Positions 63,294-64,000 of a stretch of 64,000 bases of DNA are shown here, one piece after another; within the stretch, counting starts at the first letter, position 1, and every line of letters begins with the position of its first letter. The position numbers and the translations under genes were made by a program. Origin of the DNA: Candidatus Cloacimonas sp. (GTDB taxonomy: Bacteria; Cloacimonadota; Cloacimonadia; Cloacimonadales; Cloacimonadaceae); the NCBI GenBank assembly GCA_023227825.1, contig JALOCJ010000005.1, positions 62,001 to 126,000 on the forward strand, in the 5' to 3' direction. Under the pieces are notes generated by a model that was given only the letters and a program-made list of their open reading frames with translations, did no database searches and was not told the origin of the DNA.

Positions 63294-63608
63294 TACTTGC
63301 TTTCTTTACCATCTAATATTCCTCTATCATTTCAGTAACGACTCCCTAACTTTGTTAGAGAAGTGTTAGAGAAGTGTTAGGGAAGTGTTACGGGGTCGAG
63401 CAAGAACTGACTAAGAATCAGTAAGTTAGACATTAATAACTTATATTGGAATAAGACAGTTGAAAAAATAACCTGGCAAATTATGATTTTTCAGTAAGTT
63501 AGGTAGCGATAAATTCTTGTTTTACCACTAGGACAAAGTCATATTCCTTTATTTAGTCAGCAAATCGGAATATGGCAACCCAATTTTGACAGATTGGCTT
63601 TACAGTAA
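63294..63608. other. Intergenic stretch between convergent sigma-factor and phoU genes
   Basis: It holds four 11-bp tandem repeats (63354-63397). Otherwise no gene and no clear terminator is seen. Confidence 0.6.
63354..63397. repeat. Four tandem 11-bp repeats (GTTAGAGAAGT)
   Basis: Units at 63354, 63365, 63376 and 63387: two exact, one with one change and one degenerate. On the minus strand this reads CTAACA every 11 bases, four times (the first as GTAACA). Confidence 0.88.
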
Positions 63609-64000
63609 TTAATCAGATTTTTTGTCTATGTTATGCTTAATAACCTTTCCTTGCGCGAGAAAAATAGTATCTTCTGCTATATTGGTAGAGAGGTCGCCAA
63701 TTCTTTCCAGATTTTTAGCTATGCGCAAAATATGGAGATAGAGGTCTATTTGTAATGGATTTTCCCTGATTAGCTTTACCAGATGCTTGTAAATATTACG
63801 ATTATATTCATCAACGATATTATCGGCATCGCAAACCTGGCGTGAAAGTTCATAGTCCTCTCTGGTAAAAGCATAAAGGGCATCTTTTAACATTTTTAAA
63901 GCTGCTTCTTTCATAGAAAAGAGTTCCGGAATTGACTTTAAGACAGGATTTCCTGTAAGTTGAGCAGAACTTTCAGCAATATTAACTGCCTGATCACCCA
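63609..64000 (-). CDS. phoU: PhoU-like phosphate transport regulator (N-terminus beyond window)
   Basis: The frame runs from the stop at 63609 through the right edge. The visible ~130 residues include GDQAVNIAE at the edge, MKEAALKMLKDALYAF, and the C-terminal ILRIAKNLERIGDLSTNIAEDTIFLAQGK. The repeated E-R-x-x-D-x-x-x-N-I-A-E motif is the PhoU metal-binding signature. PhoU dampens PhoR/Pst signalling. Its presence beside a PhoB/PhoR-like pair supports a phosphate role for that pair. Confidence 0.9.
   Translation of the reverse strand, partial: GDQAVNIAESSAQLTGNPVLKSIPELFSMKEAALKMLKDALYAFTREDYELSRQVCDADNIVDEYNRNIYKHLVKLIRENPLQIDLYLHILRIAKNLERIGDLSTNIAEDTIFLAQGKVIKHNIDKKSD

Overview
The window reads as chromosome of an AT-rich, Gram-negative, anaerobic, amino-acid-fermenting bacterium. 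The gene content fits the Cloacimonadota (Candidatus Cloacimonas-like), which is an inference from content and not from a database match. Supporting features are LptD and GmhB (LPS outer membrane), secreted proteins ending in a type IX-style sorting domain (YPNPFN motif), glutamate dehydrogenase, PEP carboxykinase, a PPi-type phosphofructokinase and a large NAD-linked [FeFe] hydrogenase cluster. Genes are densely packed, often with ATGA overlaps, and some starts are TTG or GTG. Several promoters fit TTGACA-16/17-TATAAT.

Layout. 1-6520: a minus-strand operon of a giant NHL/TPR/transglutaminase-like protein, a FecR-like protein and a CHASE2 protein cut by the left edge. 6808-10596: an outer-membrane barrel, an Ldh2-type dehydrogenase and an ornithine/lysine decarboxylase. 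10698-11819: an MnmA variant. 12323-18649: a minus-strand run with surE, pcm, a cNMP-fold protein, an AI-2E-type permease, a serine-palmitoyltransferase-like enzyme and pckA. 18854-20702: secG, tRNA-Leu(AAG), a DUF5683-like protein and a CAP-domain lipoprotein. 20898-21668: exonuclease III. 21826-26446: lptD, gmhB, a TrmH-type methyltransferase and xdhC, followed by a degenerate repeat tract.

26872-37284 is a twelve-gene hydrogenase island. It encodes a catalytic HydA/HndD-type [FeFe] hydrogenase, two NuoF-like and two NuoE-like subunits, a cysteine-free HndB-like protein, two HATPase proteins, two DRTGG proteins, a PHP protein and a sensor-like hydrogenase with altered H-cluster loops. 37575-43856 holds a UPF0173 hydrolase, a lipoprotein, a tightly coupled four-gene membrane system (first member DUF6754-like) and a class II aldolase.

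44211-48474 is the most striking locus: a complete diversity-generating retroelement (DGR). The reverse transcriptase gene is followed by a 126-bp template repeat that overlaps its 3' end. Two accessory genes, avd-like and HRDC, precede the RT gene. The target is a secreted formylglycine-generating-enzyme/C-type-lectin-fold protein whose C-terminal variable repeat aligns without gaps to the template. By hand alignment the two repeats differ at 21 positions, and every one is an adenine in the template strand. A sorting-domain protein gene lies directly upstream of the target, and related intergenic repeats flank the locus on both sides.

49109-64000 carries glnS, a TM1266-like regulator, a glycosyltransferase, dnaX, PPi-PFK, two sorting-domain surface proteins that share a duplicated ~188-bp promoter/leader, gdhA, a PhoB/PhoR-like two-component system with a sigma factor, and phoU cut by the right edge. 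Together the genes suggest amino-acid/pyruvate catabolism with NADH- and ferredoxin-linked H2 production, and a cell surface built from sorted proteins, one of them actively diversified.
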